From Aphodosoma sp045658305 (lineage in GTDB: Bacteria > Bacteroidota > Bacteroidia > Bacteroidales > Paludibacteraceae): DNA of 64,000 nucleotides. The notes under the pieces were generated by a model. It was given only the letters and a program-made list of their open reading frames with translations. It did not search any database and was not told the origin of the DNA. Of this stretch, positions 13,764 through 24,210 are shown one piece after another. Made by a program: the position numbers and the translations under genes. The stretch lies in the NCBI GenBank assembly GCA_045658305.1, contig JAZOUT010000117.1, positions 12,168 through 76,167 on the forward strand. Direction: 5' to 3'. Position 1 is the stretch's first letter, and each line of letters starts with the position of its first letter.

Positions 13764-14978
13764 TTAGAATCTGCCTCCTGCGCCGCCACCGCCTGAAAAT
13801 CCTCCTCCAAAACTACCGCTGCCTGAAAATCCTCCACGACCACTACTGCCTCGTGAAACTATTATAATAGGTATTATATAAGGAATCACTTTGCGACAAT
13901 GACAGTTAGCACATTCATGTACTTTTTCGCCACTACCCGAAGTTAATGATGTTGCTGGTGTTATTATTCTGTCACTGATAAGGCTATAGGTTTTTGCTCC
14001 ACATTGCGGACAAACTTTATATTTTGTTGTCATCTTCTCGTATGCCAACACCTTATGATTGTCACATACGTTACATTTCCACACGTCATAATCAATACTT
14101 TTTACTCGTTCTTCGGCTTGTTGTTTGAAATTAAGGTATTGATCTTCTTCTGCCTCAGAAAGTAAGCGCATGGTTCCACCGCAACATTCACATCTTAATG
14201 GTTTTTCACGAAGAGAACGACGAAGACGCTTTGCGTAAAGATAGAAAAAATATAATGGTAGAGGAAATACGAAAGCTAATATTTTCATTGAATCAACTAC
14301 ACCACTCACTTGATAATATTGCACATTATTCTCTCCTCGAAGATTTTGCGATTTTTTATAATATAAAACCGCAAAAAGTATTAACAACACAATAGCCAGA
14401 GAAAAATATAGTGTCAATATATCAACTGCAATTACACGAGGCGACTCGATGTTCAACAACAACTCTTCGCGTGCAACATCAGTTGTCAACCGTCTTTCTA
14501 TATCTTTCAAGCCCAACAAGAATGCCTCATCTACACGGCCTTCACGCATCAAAGGGAATATCGCTTCATCGAGCAATGAATTGAGATATGCATCGGGCAA
14601 TAGACCTTCGAGGCCGTAGCCTGTTTCGAACTTCATCGCACGTATATCGACCACATAGAGCCATAGCAAACCATTGTTTTTGCCCTCTTTGCCTATACGC
14701 CAAGTGTTAAATAACTCATAAGCAAAGGAATACTCATCATCACCCGCTATACCAGGCACTATTACAACCGCAACTTCTACACCTACTTCTCGTTCGAGTT
14801 CAACACAAATATTATTTAGTCCTATAAATCCATTTGACGATAATACTTGATCTATATCACTCACATAACTATTCTCTCCTTTTTGCTTTGGATTAAAGAC
14901 CTGCGAAACAGTCAGTTTTTGAGCATTGAGAAAGGAGACAACAAAGAAAAATGATATAAAAAATAATTTGCGCATCAA
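13764..14978 (-). CDS. TPM-domain membrane protein with zinc ribbons
   Basis: A 404-residue protein with a signal peptide (ends SFLNAQ) and a TPM domain at about residues 35-165 (VAVVIVPGIAGDDEYSFAYELFNTWRIG, then ETGYGLEGLLPDAYLNSLLDE). Two membrane segments follow at about 190-210 and 230-250. Next comes a region with paired CxxC motifs (CECCGG, CNVCDNH, CPQCGAKT, CANCHC), and the tail is Gly/Ser-rich. TPM proteins are linked to membrane-protein maintenance and sit beside LemA in many genomes. It overlaps the FKBP lipoprotein gene by 4 bases. Confidence 0.88.
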   Translation of the reverse strand: MMRKLFFISFFFVVSFLNAQKLTVSQVFNPKQKGENSYVSDIDQVLSSNGFIGLNNICVELEREVGVEVAVVIVPGIAGDDEYSFAYELFNTWRIGKEGKNNGLLWLYVVDIRAMKFETGYGLEGLLPDAYLNSLLDEAIFPLMREGRVDEAFLLGLKDIERRLTTDVAREELLLNIESPRVIAVDILTLYFSLAIVLLILFAVLYYKKSQNLRGENNVQYYQVSGVVDSMKILAFVFPLPLYFFYLYAKRLRRSLREKPLRCECCGGTMRLLSEAEEDQYLNFKQQAEERVKSIDYDVWKCNVCDNHKVLAYEKMTTKYKVCPQCGAKTYSLISDRIITPATSLTSGSGEKVHECANCHCRKVIPYIIPIIIVSRGSSGRGGFSGSGSFGGGFSGGGGAGGRF

Positions 14979-15481
14979 TAATTTAACACTTCTATTAAGT
15001 CAATATCAAAAATCAAAGTGCTATAAGGCGGCACTGAAAAATTGCTATACGCACCTTTTGAACCTTCTTCGCCATAAGCTTTTTCATGAGGAATATATAT
15101 TCGCCAATACGAACCTTGAGGCATTTTGGCTAAAGCCTCTTGCCACCCCTCAATAACCCCAGAAAGATAAAATGACGATAATTCACTTGAATCAAAGCGC
15201 GTTCCATCGACCAACCATCCGGTATATTTTACTTTCACAGCACTCGACACTTCTAAATCTGGATCGATTGATGGCTTCGGAATTGCGCCATACCCGGTAT
15301 GATATTTCTCTATCAATACTCCCGATGGCAAAATTTCTATCTCTACAACATTAGTATCTAACCCTAATTTATCTCTTTGATCAACAATCCACTCTTCATT
15401 ATACTCTTTCCACGGCATAAATCGCTCATCACAAGAAACAAATACAAATACCACGAAAAATAAAAACAATATTTTTTTCAT
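14975..15481 (-). CDS. FKBP-type peptidyl-prolyl isomerase lipoprotein
   Basis: A 168-residue protein with a lipoprotein signal (LFFVVFVFVSC, lipid on Cys17), so probably anchored in the outer membrane. The FKBP domain at about 70-165 has VKVKYTGWLVDGTRFDSS, VIEGWQEALAKMPQGSYWRI and AYGEEGS. Members assist folding of exported proteins; the size and lipobox resemble GldI-like isomerases. It overlaps the TPM gene by 4 bases. Confidence 0.9.
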   Translation of the reverse strand: MKKILFLFFVVFVFVSCDERFMPWKEYNEEWIVDQRDKLGLDTNVVEIEILPSGVLIEKYHTGYGAIPKPSIDPDLEVSSAVKVKYTGWLVDGTRFDSSELSSFYLSGVIEGWQEALAKMPQGSYWRIYIPHEKAYGEEGSKGAYSNFSVPPYSTLIFDIDLIEVLNY

Positions 15482-15532
15482 AAATTAACTTCAATATATT
15501 AAACTTACAGAATTAATATTTTTATTTAAACA

Positions 15533-16105
15533 CTACAAATTTGGCACTACTATTTTTTTCAAAATCGCAACAATAAACATAGGCACAACAATTACTAAAA
15601 ACGAAATCACTACCATATATTTATTTCGCTGTTCTTCTGGCACATCAACAACACCTTCAGACATTACCCACACTAAATAAAAGACATAAATATAAAAAAA
15701 ATTAACAAAAAACATATTGGGCATCAACGACAATAACAATTTAACAACAAAAGAAACCGACATCAACGACACAACCATTATTGAAATATTACGATCTTCA
15801 CACTGTAGCTTAAAAGAACGAATTGACACCAAACGCACCAAATAAAACAACACACCAAAACTAACTATAAAAGAAAAATAGTCAAATATGGATCTTACAA
15901 CAGCAGTTGCCACATCTTGATTTCCAAACAAGAAAAATCTTATAAAACCTGCAATAAACAATATTTCGGCAAGAGGCATAACGTATTGCCGCAAAATATT
16001 TTTCCCATAAAACGTATTCAATAATGCCTCATAACGCAACGTACCATCTGGTTTAGAACAAACATTCCAAACCTGCTTTAACGGAAATTTATAACGCTCA
16101 AACAC
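15533..16105 (-). CDS. Yip1-like integral membrane protein
   Basis: A 190-residue protein with about five predicted membrane segments (near residues 42-60, 75-95, 108-125, 130-148 and 163-185) after a short cytoplasmic N-terminus (FERYKFPLKQVWNVCSKPDGTL). The arrangement matches Yip1-domain proteins of Bacteroidota. Function is unknown. It lies 51 bases upstream of the FKBP gene and directly downstream of nfo on the same strand. Confidence 0.65.
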   Translation of the reverse strand: MFERYKFPLKQVWNVCSKPDGTLRYEALLNTFYGKNILRQYVMPLAEILFIAGFIRFFLFGNQDVATAVVRSIFDYFSFIVSFGVLFYLVRLVSIRSFKLQCEDRNISIMVVSLMSVSFVVKLLLSLMPNMFFVNFFYIYVFYLVWVMSEGVVDVPEEQRNKYMVVISFLVIVVPMFIVAILKKIVVPNL

Positions 16106-16127
16106 AACAAAAATAATAATAAATAAT

Positions 16128-16982
16128 TTATTCTACACTCTTTGATTTAAGCCACTCTATCTCCTCTATCCAAAGGGATTCATCCGGAGTTTCAAGAATC
16201 AGTGGTATATTATCAAAACGAGGATCTTTCATAATTCTCTCAAACGGATTTGCACCCAACAAACCATTACGCAAAGTTTCATGACGGTCAACTCTTGATG
16301 CCAATTCCTTCTTAGAATCATTAAGATGCATACCTCGCAAATATCGAAATCCAATAACTTCATCAAAATGACGCCACACGTCATCAAACCCCTCCTCCGA
16401 CAACAAATCATATCCTGCGGCAAAAGCATGTTGTGTATCAATACAAACACCTACACGCGACTTATCATCAACCAAATCAATTATCGTACGCAAATGCTCA
16501 AAACGATAACCCATATTCGTACCTTGCCCCGCAGTATTTTCCAACACAGCAGTAACATCGTGTGTCTTGTCCAACGCAATATTTATACTTTCTGCTATCG
16601 TTTTCAAACAATCATCTTCCGATATCTTCTTAAGATGAGAACCTGGATGAAAATTCAATCTATCCAAACCTAATTGCTCACAACGACGCATCTCTTCTAT
16701 AAACGATTTACGACTCTTATCCAACGAATCGGCATCAGGCGAACCAAGATTTATCAAATAACTATCGTGAGGCAATATCTGCGATGCAGTATATCCATAT
16801 TCAACACAACGAGACTTAAACAACTCAATAGATTTCTCTGTCAACGCAGGCGAAAACCACTGACGCTGATTTTTTGTAAACAAAGCAAATGCCGTTGCTC
16901 CAATATTATGTGCATTCAACGGAGCATTCTCAACTCCACCCGATGCACTTACATGCGCACCTATATACTTATTATAATTCAT
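16128..16982 (-). CDS. nfo: Endonuclease IV (AP endonuclease)
   Basis: A 284-residue protein that cuts DNA 5' to abasic sites in base-excision repair. Family motifs are GAHVSASGGVENAPLNA at the start, LNFHPGSH, AVLENTAGQGTNMG with metal-binding Glu, VGVCIDTQHAFAAGYD with Asp and His, and a C-terminal PLILETPDE with the last Glu. Length fits the family (280-290). It is 12 bases downstream of gldG, so probably co-transcribed. Confidence 0.96.
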   Translation of the reverse strand: MNYNKYIGAHVSASGGVENAPLNAHNIGATAFALFTKNQRQWFSPALTEKSIELFKSRCVEYGYTASQILPHDSYLINLGSPDADSLDKSRKSFIEEMRRCEQLGLDRLNFHPGSHLKKISEDDCLKTIAESINIALDKTHDVTAVLENTAGQGTNMGYRFEHLRTIIDLVDDKSRVGVCIDTQHAFAAGYDLLSEEGFDDVWRHFDEVIGFRYLRGMHLNDSKKELASRVDRHETLRNGLLGANPFERIMKDPRFDNIPLILETPDESLWIEEIEWLKSKSVE

Positions 16983-16994
16983 AATTAAATTTTC

Positions 16995-18674
16995 CTATTT
17001 AACATATTTCCGTTTTCTATTCCAAAAGAATACTCCTCCAAAAATAGCAAGCAATACTATTGGCAACAACGTATTTATCCACAACCACATATCACGTTGC
17101 GATTCCACTACCGCACGATTCAACAATCGCAAGTCAACTCGCCGATTACGCAATTGCATTACTCCTTCATCATCAGTCAAATACAACATCGTATTCACAA
17201 TAAAATCCTTGTTCCCATGAGTTTGTCGCGTCACTCTATCATAGCCAAGAGGCACAAGCATCAAACCCTCTCTATGTTGCTCAATATCATTACGAATAAT
17301 ATCTCCATCTGCCACAACCACCATACGAGTTGGCTCACTCCTATCTATTATCTTACCCACTTTGACACCTGCAGGAGCCATACGATGTTTATAAATAGAC
17401 TCAAATCTTCCCTCCAATGCAACAGCAATAGGCACATACTGCGTAGTAAAATACTCTTTAGGCTCAACATTTATAGCCCCCATTACATCTATCTCGGCTG
17501 GAGCCGCATGCACATGACTTGCATTACTTGTAATCAACAAAACTTCTTTACGTACACCTACTGTATCGCCCACAATTTCAATACCTGATACAAAATCAGC
17601 TTTCACAGACTGCAATGTTTTAGTAATCGGATGATATGGAGACCCTTGCAATAATGGCATATAAAACCAAGGTATCGGCTCAAATCGTGGCTCCTCGCCC
17701 GGACGTGACACATTCACTGGCATATAAGCACACTGCATATCTTCTACTATCGTCGGAGTCAATCGCACACCATAACGAAATAACATATCTTGCAAATTCA
17801 AATCCAACGCAACCAATGGAGTAGCTCCTCCATCCGACAACATCTCATTCGACATTTGAGCACCATCCAACAACCACAACACACGTCCACCTCGCATTAT
17901 ATATTGATCAATAATAAATTTATCAATCTCACTATATTTCTCCAATGGTTTTGCTACTATAATAGCATCATAACCATCTAATATAGAAACATCTGTACCA
18001 ATAACACCTCTATCAACTTGAAAATATCTGCTCAACGCATCACTTGCATCATATGTATACTCTTCACCCAACTCACCATGCCCCTCAATAAACGCCACCT
18101 TGCGTATCTCTTTACGATTAAGAATACGTATTGCATCCACAAACTTATACTCCAAATCAGCAATAGCACTATTCACGGCAACCTCACCCGACCTTTGAGC
18201 AGAAGGCTGCATCAAACAAATAGCCATAGTATCCCTACTACCACATACCTCCGCCCAAGGAAATATCACTTGCTCCGACATCTTACCACCTCTTTCTCGC
18301 ACCGTAACACTCATACCTCGCAAACCACGCTCTTCCAATTCAGCATATTCAGCATATCGTTCCTCATCAGTTGTAGCATTATTTGGATTATATAATTCAA
18401 CAACAAGTTGTTCTGCCGAATACATATTAAGTTCACGCACCATATCTTCAGTAGCTCGACGAAGACGGAGCATATTTGCATCTAAATCACCCGCGAGATA
18501 TATCCTCACAGTCAACGACTCATACATCTCTGCCACTAAATCTTTCGATGCATCCGACAACGAATAACGCCCCTCCTCAGTTAAATCAACACGAAAAAAC
18601 AACGTCTTAGTGAATACTAACACCAAAACCACCACAACTACAAAACAAAAAATTACCCTATTACCTAATTTCAT
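16995..18674 (-). CDS. gldG: GldG, gliding-type ABC transporter accessory protein
   Basis: A 559-residue protein from the preferred start (MKLGNRVIFC; nine further upstream codons look non-native). It has an N-terminal membrane helix, then the GldG motif TKTLFFRVDLTEEGRYSLSD, an ABC_transp_aux domain (IRKVAFIEGHGELGEEYTYD, IIDQYIMRGGRVLWLLDG), and a C-terminal membrane anchor (WINTLLPIVLLAIFGGVFFW). GldG normally works with the permease GldF and ATPase GldA. No gldF is adjacent here; the upstream neighbour is a YqaE gene. Confidence 0.92.
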   Translation of the reverse strand: MKLGNRVIFCFVVVVVLVLVFTKTLFFRVDLTEEGRYSLSDASKDLVAEMYESLTVRIYLAGDLDANMLRLRRATEDMVRELNMYSAEQLVVELYNPNNATTDEERYAEYAELEERGLRGMSVTVRERGGKMSEQVIFPWAEVCGSRDTMAICLMQPSAQRSGEVAVNSAIADLEYKFVDAIRILNRKEIRKVAFIEGHGELGEEYTYDASDALSRYFQVDRGVIGTDVSILDGYDAIIVAKPLEKYSEIDKFIIDQYIMRGGRVLWLLDGAQMSNEMLSDGGATPLVALDLNLQDMLFRYGVRLTPTIVEDMQCAYMPVNVSRPGEEPRFEPIPWFYMPLLQGSPYHPITKTLQSVKADFVSGIEIVGDTVGVRKEVLLITSNASHVHAAPAEIDVMGAINVEPKEYFTTQYVPIAVALEGRFESIYKHRMAPAGVKVGKIIDRSEPTRMVVVADGDIIRNDIEQHREGLMLVPLGYDRVTRQTHGNKDFIVNTMLYLTDDEGVMQLRNRRVDLRLLNRAVVESQRDMWLWINTLLPIVLLAIFGGVFFWNRKRKYVK

Positions 18675-18776
18675 ACCAATCAACATTATTAAGATTCCCA
18701 CCTATTCTCACCCTACCAAACACGAAGGATATACGAAAGATATACGAAACATAACCCAACCTGCACCATCAAAACA

Positions 18777-18932
18777 CTATGCCCCCTTATTCAAAATAAT
18801 CAACGCACCAATCACACCAGGAATCCAACCAAGACAAGTAAGAATAAAAACAATCAAAAACGAACCACATCCCTTATCCGCTACAGCCAAGGGAGGAAAA
18901 ATAACTGCCAATAAAACTCTAATAAACGACAT
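18777..18932 (-). CDS. YqaE/Pmp3-family small membrane protein
   Basis: A 51-residue protein whose start, MSFIRVLLAVIFPPLAVADK, gives the Pmp3/UPF0057 signature (FPPLAV), followed by a second hydrophobic segment FLIVFILTCLGWIPGVIGALIIL. Two short membrane helices fill the whole protein, as usual for the family. These proteins are linked to membrane potential and stress in yeast and plants and are poorly known in bacteria. It begins 10 bases after the pgpH stop codon, so it is likely co-transcribed with it. Confidence 0.88.
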   Translation of the reverse strand: MSFIRVLLAVIFPPLAVADKGCGSFLIVFILTCLGWIPGVIGALIILNKGA

Positions 18933-18942
18933 AAAACAAATC

Positions 18943-21042
18943 CTATTTTTTCTGAAATCTATATGGCGAGCGCACTCGCTTCAATGTTTTATTTATCTCG
19001 CCCAATGCACCCTTATCTTCTTTATTATTTTTCAATTCAGGATACTGAATACGAGTATGATAAATATTTTTCAATTTCTCAACAAACACACTCTTTGCCA
19101 CCTCAACATCTTTAAACGATATAGGCGAATTTCTAAACTGACCATCTGACATCTGACCATTCACCACTCCCTCTACCAACTTAGCAATCGACTCTTCATC
19201 ATACGACTTTAAACTACGCGATGCAGCCTCTACTGCATCCGACATCATCAATATCGCAGTCTCCTTAGTCGATGGCAGTGGCCCTGGATATGTAAACTTA
19301 CGCTCATCCACCTCTCTATCAGGATACTTATTTTTAAATGAATTATAAAAATATTTCACCTTACTACATCCATGATGCATCGAAATAAACTCTACAATTT
19401 GATATGGTAAATTATGTTTCTCTGCTATTTTCACACCTTCTTGAACATGCGATATAATCACTTGCGCAGCCTCTTCGTATGGCAATTCATCCAAAGGATT
19501 AACACCAGTCTGATTTTCAGTATAATACATCGGATTCACCATCTTACCCAAGTCATGATACAAAGCCCCAGTACGCACAAGCAAAGCATTCGCTCCAATC
19601 TTTTTTGCCACCTCAACAGCCAAATTACTCACTTGCAACACATGTTGAAACGTCCCCGGACATTTCTCACTAAACTCCATCAACAACGGACTATTGATAT
19701 TAGACAATTCAACAAGAGTTACTTCACTTAAGAAACCAAACATCTTCTCTATAATAAATATCAAACCATATGCAAACAACAAAGCTACTGCATTCAATCC
19801 AAACACAAACAACATAGTCCAATCCACACTTTCTATGTCAACACCACGAGCCAATTCCATTGCCACAAACGAAACACCATACACCAAAAATATCAACAAT
19901 GCCGATTTAACCAATTGCGCACGCGAATTCATATCCTTCAAACTCGACACCGCAACCATACCAACCAATATTTGTAAAAACACAAATTCCGTAGTATCTG
20001 GCACCATCTGTCCAGCTAACAACACTGCGATAATATGCACATACAATGCCGTACGAGAATCAAAAAACACTCTCACAACAAGAGGCAACATTGCAAACGG
20101 CACAATATATTCATTCAATTCAAGATATTGAGTAACCAACGCCAAAAGCCCCAACATACCCAACATCATCAATATCATAAACTCAGTCGCACGAATAGAC
20201 TCAAGCACTTTAGGTCTAAACAACACAAAATAAACAAAAAACAGAACTATCAAAACCAAAATAAGCACCACCTCGCCAACAACCCTCCATACATCTTCAC
20301 CTTGATTTAATTCATCTCCATCTGTAGCACGTTGCAAAGATTTCAATATTTGATACAACTCCTCTGTAACTACCTCACCCTTATCGATAATCTTCTCGCC
20401 TCTCTGTACCATACCAGAAGTCAACATTACTCCATCAACAATTATTTGCATTGCCTGATCAGTTTTTGCTCTATCAATCGACACATTAGGTTCTATATAC
20501 TCCGCAACATTAGAAGTTTTCAACAAATTATCATCAATCCAAACCTCCCCACTCGCTTTCATCAAAATATAATCATACGCAGTCTTTGGCGTAAAAATAG
20601 AATTCAACAACTCTTTTCCTTTTACACTATTACCATCTAATACAACAACCTTTTCAACGCCCAAATACTCCAATTCTTGCTTATCCTGCAAAGAAATAAC
20701 CCCAACTTCATAAACATCATTCAATCTATCAATCAACCAATCACTCATTCGCGAATCTTTAACACCAGTAATCTGCAATCTATGATCAGCAACCTGCGCA
20801 ACATATGGCTCAAGATTCTTTAGTGCCTCCACTCGCTCTTTTTCAAGTTGCTCTTCCGACTTATAAATAGCAAAATCCTTAGGAGCCATCACTGTTTCAT
20901 AGGTCCACGGCTTACCAATTTCAAAATAACGATCAAAATTATCTTCTCTTGGCAACAAAAAATATATAGCTACTACAGCCAACATAAGACTGACTGTATA
21001 AACCACATACCGTATGTTTAATGATATAATTTTTCCTTTCAT
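18943..21042 (-). CDS. pgpH: 7TM-HD cyclic-di-AMP phosphodiesterase (PgpH type)
   Basis: A 699-residue membrane protein. An N-terminal membrane helix is followed by a large periplasmic 7TMR-HDED domain (about 50-260), a seven-helix block (about 265-470), and a cytoplasmic HD domain with ALYHDLGKMVNP near residue 505 and later ISMHHGCSKV. PgpH-type enzymes hydrolyse c-di-AMP to pApA. The fold and motifs are clear; the c-di-AMP substrate is inferred from the family. It has its own promoter at 21,063-21,072. Confidence 0.9.
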   Translation of the reverse strand: MKGKIISLNIRYVVYTVSLMLAVVAIYFLLPREDNFDRYFEIGKPWTYETVMAPKDFAIYKSEEQLEKERVEALKNLEPYVAQVADHRLQITGVKDSRMSDWLIDRLNDVYEVGVISLQDKQELEYLGVEKVVVLDGNSVKGKELLNSIFTPKTAYDYILMKASGEVWIDDNLLKTSNVAEYIEPNVSIDRAKTDQAMQIIVDGVMLTSGMVQRGEKIIDKGEVVTEELYQILKSLQRATDGDELNQGEDVWRVVGEVVLILVLIVLFFVYFVLFRPKVLESIRATEFMILMMLGMLGLLALVTQYLELNEYIVPFAMLPLVVRVFFDSRTALYVHIIAVLLAGQMVPDTTEFVFLQILVGMVAVSSLKDMNSRAQLVKSALLIFLVYGVSFVAMELARGVDIESVDWTMLFVFGLNAVALLFAYGLIFIIEKMFGFLSEVTLVELSNINSPLLMEFSEKCPGTFQHVLQVSNLAVEVAKKIGANALLVRTGALYHDLGKMVNPMYYTENQTGVNPLDELPYEEAAQVIISHVQEGVKIAEKHNLPYQIVEFISMHHGCSKVKYFYNSFKNKYPDREVDERKFTYPGPLPSTKETAILMMSDAVEAASRSLKSYDEESIAKLVEGVVNGQMSDGQFRNSPISFKDVEVAKSVFVEKLKNIYHTRIQYPELKNNKEDKGALGEINKTLKRVRSPYRFQKK

Positions 21043-21062
21043 AAAGACACAATCTTACAATT

Positions 21063-21072
21063 TGCAAATATA
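21063..21072 (-). promoter_or_regulatory. Promoter -7 element of pgpH
   Basis: TATATTTGCA reads leftward, 21 bases before the pgpH start. Confidence 0.55.
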
Positions 21073-21119
21073 CAAATTTATTTTTATACTACCATACCAA
21101 AATTCGTTAAAAACGCATA

Positions 21120-21153
21120 AAAAAAATAGAGACGCAAAACAACTTTGCGTCTC
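21120..21153 (-). terminator. Terminator of the M16 peptidase gene
   Basis: Perfect 10-bp stem GAGACGCAAA/TTTGCGTCTC followed leftward by T-runs. Confidence 0.8.
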
Positions 21154-21187
21154 CATCTATTTTTGTACTCTATTATTTGTACTCTAA

Positions 21188-24154
21188 TTAGATACCACCT
21201 TTAAACAATTTGCTTGGAGATACTTTTGTAATTTTACCCCATTTAGCTTTAATAGCTTTTTGGTCAATTGTCTTAGGGTCACCAATAATTACGATAGTAA
21301 CAGGTTTACCTTTAACATTCTTTTCGTAGAATGCTTTGATATCTTCGTAAGTGAGATTTTCAATAGCACTCATATTTACTTTAGCAGGGTCGTCAGTATA
21401 ACCGAGTTTTTTCCATGCTTCAAATACTTGACTCTTAGAACGCATACCAGGTTTAGCAGTCAATGCAGCTTGACGGAGGTAAGTACGGATGTTTTCCATA
21501 CGTTCTGCTTCATTTTCAGGAGCAGGCATATCAGACAAAAGACCCATAAATACATCAACAGCATCAGCCACTTTATCGCCTTGTGTACCCACAAAACCGA
21601 AGAGATAAGAATCTTTTCCTGGAAGTTCACCTTGAGAAAGATTACCATAAGCGGTATAAGCCATTGAACGTTTTTCGCGAATTTCGTTCATCACAAGACC
21701 ACTGAAACCACCAGAGAAGTATTGGTTGAACGCATCGTAACCTACATCTTCTTTGATGTCGTATGGGTTAGAGTTAGCATAGAAGTAAACTTTAGCTTGT
21801 TGAACTTTGCTATCAGCAAGGAAAATAACATTTGTTTTGTCGTATGTTTTACGTGCGTGATAATGAGGAGAGTTAGAATCCATCATACGCTCTTTCATTG
21901 GAATAGCATTCATTGATTTGGCTACTTCGTCAATTGGTTTTTGACCGCAATAGTGAATATCTACTGCATAACCAAATGCTTCTTGGATAGTAGTTGTAAG
22001 GTTAGTTTTGTTAACCAAATAGTTTTCAATAATTTCACCATCAACAATTGAATATTTATAGAGTTCATCCATAGGAATACGATCAATGTAGTGAGAGTGT
22101 TCGCCATAAAGAACATATTGAAGGAGAGCGTTAGCTACTACATTTGAATTACGTTTTTCAGAATAACGGCTCCAGTATGCATTAGAAACGACAGACTTAA
22201 TTTGTTTGTCGTCGAGGTTAGGCATCATCACGTGTTTTGAAAGAAGAGCAAGGATTGCATCCAAGTTTTTCTCGTCACCGTGAACTGTGATGTAGAAATA
22301 GCTGTCAGATACGCTAAAACCAAATGTTGCACCGAGTTCAGAATATTGACGACGAACAGCTTGAGCGTCAAGGTTAGGCATCATACCTGCAGTATTCATC
22401 AACGATGCAGCATACTCGAGTTTTGGCATTTCATGTGTACCTACACCATATTTCAATGTAAGAGAGAATACGTTGTTTTTAGTGTTAGGAGCATAGAACA
22501 ATTTTACGTTTTTGTAAAGTTCGCGTTCTGTTACGTCAGCAAAGTTATTGAATACTTCTGGTTGTGGTGTAACTGGGATTGCTTTGAACTCTTTAGCGTA
22601 TGGAGTTTCGATGCCTTTAGGTGGGTCAAGAGGTTTGATTGCTGGTTTAGCCAATTTATTCTTTTTAGGGTCACCTTCAGTCATCTCGAGAGTCATACAT
22701 TTAGCGTCAGCTGGTAAGTATTTGTTGATTACACGCACAACATCAGCTTTAGTAATAGCACGGATAGCTTCATCTTCTTTGAGATAAGCTTCAATACCTT
22801 CAGCATAAGCATATGAATAAGTAATCATATTAACTTTTGCATCTGTTGACTCAAATTGAGTGGTATAAGATTGAAGCAATTGAGCAATCACAGAATTGAA
22901 CAACCAATCAGGAATTGTATTTTCGTTACGAAGTTTGTCAATCTCTTTAGTAATGTAACGTTGAGTTTGACCGAATGTTTCAAATTGACGTTGTTGTACA
23001 TCATAGTAAGGTACACCTACAACCATGATACGACCAGCTTCGCGACGAGAGTCAAGTGATACGTATGCAGTTGACAATGTATTATCAAGCATCAATTTAT
23101 CAAGAAGACCAGTGTTGTGTGAGTTGTTCAAAAGGTTAAATGCTACACTAAGAGCCAACTCGTCTTTATCTCCTTTTTTCACGCCTGGGTATACCCAATA
23201 TACTTGAGGAGAGTAACCTAATTTAGCTTTGAATTTTTCATTACCTTCAATTTTGGTATCTTCGATTTTAGCACGAGCAGGAATCTCTTTAGGTTGGAGA
23301 CGGCCGAATTTTTCAGCGATAAGTGGTTTAGCTGCTTCTGCGTCGAAGTTACCTACGAGCATCAAACACATGTTATTAGGCACATACCAAGTTTGGAAGA
23401 ACTCGATAAGTTTTGAAAGCGATGGATTTTTCAAGTGATGTTGATAACCGATAACATCACGTTCGTATGGAGTACCTTTGTAGATATTACCAAACAAAAA
23501 TTGACGTTGGTGTGTTCCAAGGTCATCTTGATACATATTGAACTCTTCATATACGTTTTCGAGCTCAGCTTGGAATGAACGGAACACTGGGCTCAACAAA
23601 CGTTCAGAGTTGATTTCCAACCATTTTTCCAATGCACCAGCAGGGAATGTGTTGAAATAAGCAGTGAGGTCGTAAGAAGTAAAAGCGTTCAAGTTAGCAC
23701 CACCATAACTTTCTGTGAGATTAGAGAAATCGTCAGTAGCACCATATTGAGCTGCTTCGAGTGATACTTCGTTGATTTTTTTGATAAGTTCGAGGCGTTT
23801 AGCTTCGTCAGTTTCAGCATTGAACTCGTTGTAGAGAGCAATGATTTGTTCATAAAGAGGTTTCTCTTTTTCCCAATCAATAGCACCAATTTTATCAGTA
23901 CCTTTGAACAACATATGTTCGAGGTAGTGAGCAAGACCTGAATAATCAGATGGTTCATCTACTGCACCAGCGCGACAAACTACGCGACCGTGTACGTCAG
24001 TAGCATCTTTATCTTCCCAAAGATAAACTGTCAAGCCATTTTCAAGCTTGTACTCTTGAAGCCCATGACCATGATTGATAGTCTGAGCAAAAATACTTGC
24101 AGTTGCAGCAAAAAGCACTACAAGCGTTGCAAAAATTTTGTTTTTCATATTCAA
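21188..24154 (-). CDS. M16 family zinc metallopeptidase, secreted
   Basis: A 988-residue protein with signal peptide (ends SIFAQT). The N-terminal M16 domain carries the inverted zinc motif HYLEH in YSGLAHYLEHMLFKGT (about residue 80), with a downstream glutamate in ELENVYEEFNMY. A second, inactive-type M16 half follows from about residue 520, as in single-chain pitrilysin-like enzymes that clamp and degrade small peptides. The predicted location is the periplasm. It is transcribed alone: a terminator follows, and the XRE/DUF2975 pair lies upstream on the same strand. Codon choice is GC-richer than in neighbouring genes, consistent with high expression. Confidence 0.93.
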   Translation of the reverse strand: MNMKNKIFATLVVLFAATASIFAQTINHGHGLQEYKLENGLTVYLWEDKDATDVHGRVVCRAGAVDEPSDYSGLAHYLEHMLFKGTDKIGAIDWEKEKPLYEQIIALYNEFNAETDEAKRLELIKKINEVSLEAAQYGATDDFSNLTESYGGANLNAFTSYDLTAYFNTFPAGALEKWLEINSERLLSPVFRSFQAELENVYEEFNMYQDDLGTHQRQFLFGNIYKGTPYERDVIGYQHHLKNPSLSKLIEFFQTWYVPNNMCLMLVGNFDAEAAKPLIAEKFGRLQPKEIPARAKIEDTKIEGNEKFKAKLGYSPQVYWVYPGVKKGDKDELALSVAFNLLNNSHNTGLLDKLMLDNTLSTAYVSLDSRREAGRIMVVGVPYYDVQQRQFETFGQTQRYITKEIDKLRNENTIPDWLFNSVIAQLLQSYTTQFESTDAKVNMITYSYAYAEGIEAYLKEDEAIRAITKADVVRVINKYLPADAKCMTLEMTEGDPKKNKLAKPAIKPLDPPKGIETPYAKEFKAIPVTPQPEVFNNFADVTERELYKNVKLFYAPNTKNNVFSLTLKYGVGTHEMPKLEYAASLMNTAGMMPNLDAQAVRRQYSELGATFGFSVSDSYFYITVHGDEKNLDAILALLSKHVMMPNLDDKQIKSVVSNAYWSRYSEKRNSNVVANALLQYVLYGEHSHYIDRIPMDELYKYSIVDGEIIENYLVNKTNLTTTIQEAFGYAVDIHYCGQKPIDEVAKSMNAIPMKERMMDSNSPHYHARKTYDKTNVIFLADSKVQQAKVYFYANSNPYDIKEDVGYDAFNQYFSGGFSGLVMNEIREKRSMAYTAYGNLSQGELPGKDSYLFGFVGTQGDKVADAVDVFMGLLSDMPAPENEAERMENIRTYLRQAALTAKPGMRSKSQVFEAWKKLGYTDDPAKVNMSAIENLTYEDIKAFYEKNVKGKPVTIVIIGDPKTIDQKAIKAKWGKITKVSPSKLFKGGI

Positions 24155-24210
24155 AAAATTAGTTGTTTATATTATGTCTTATTATAAATGGTTAAAGGTT
24201 AGAGCTTATT

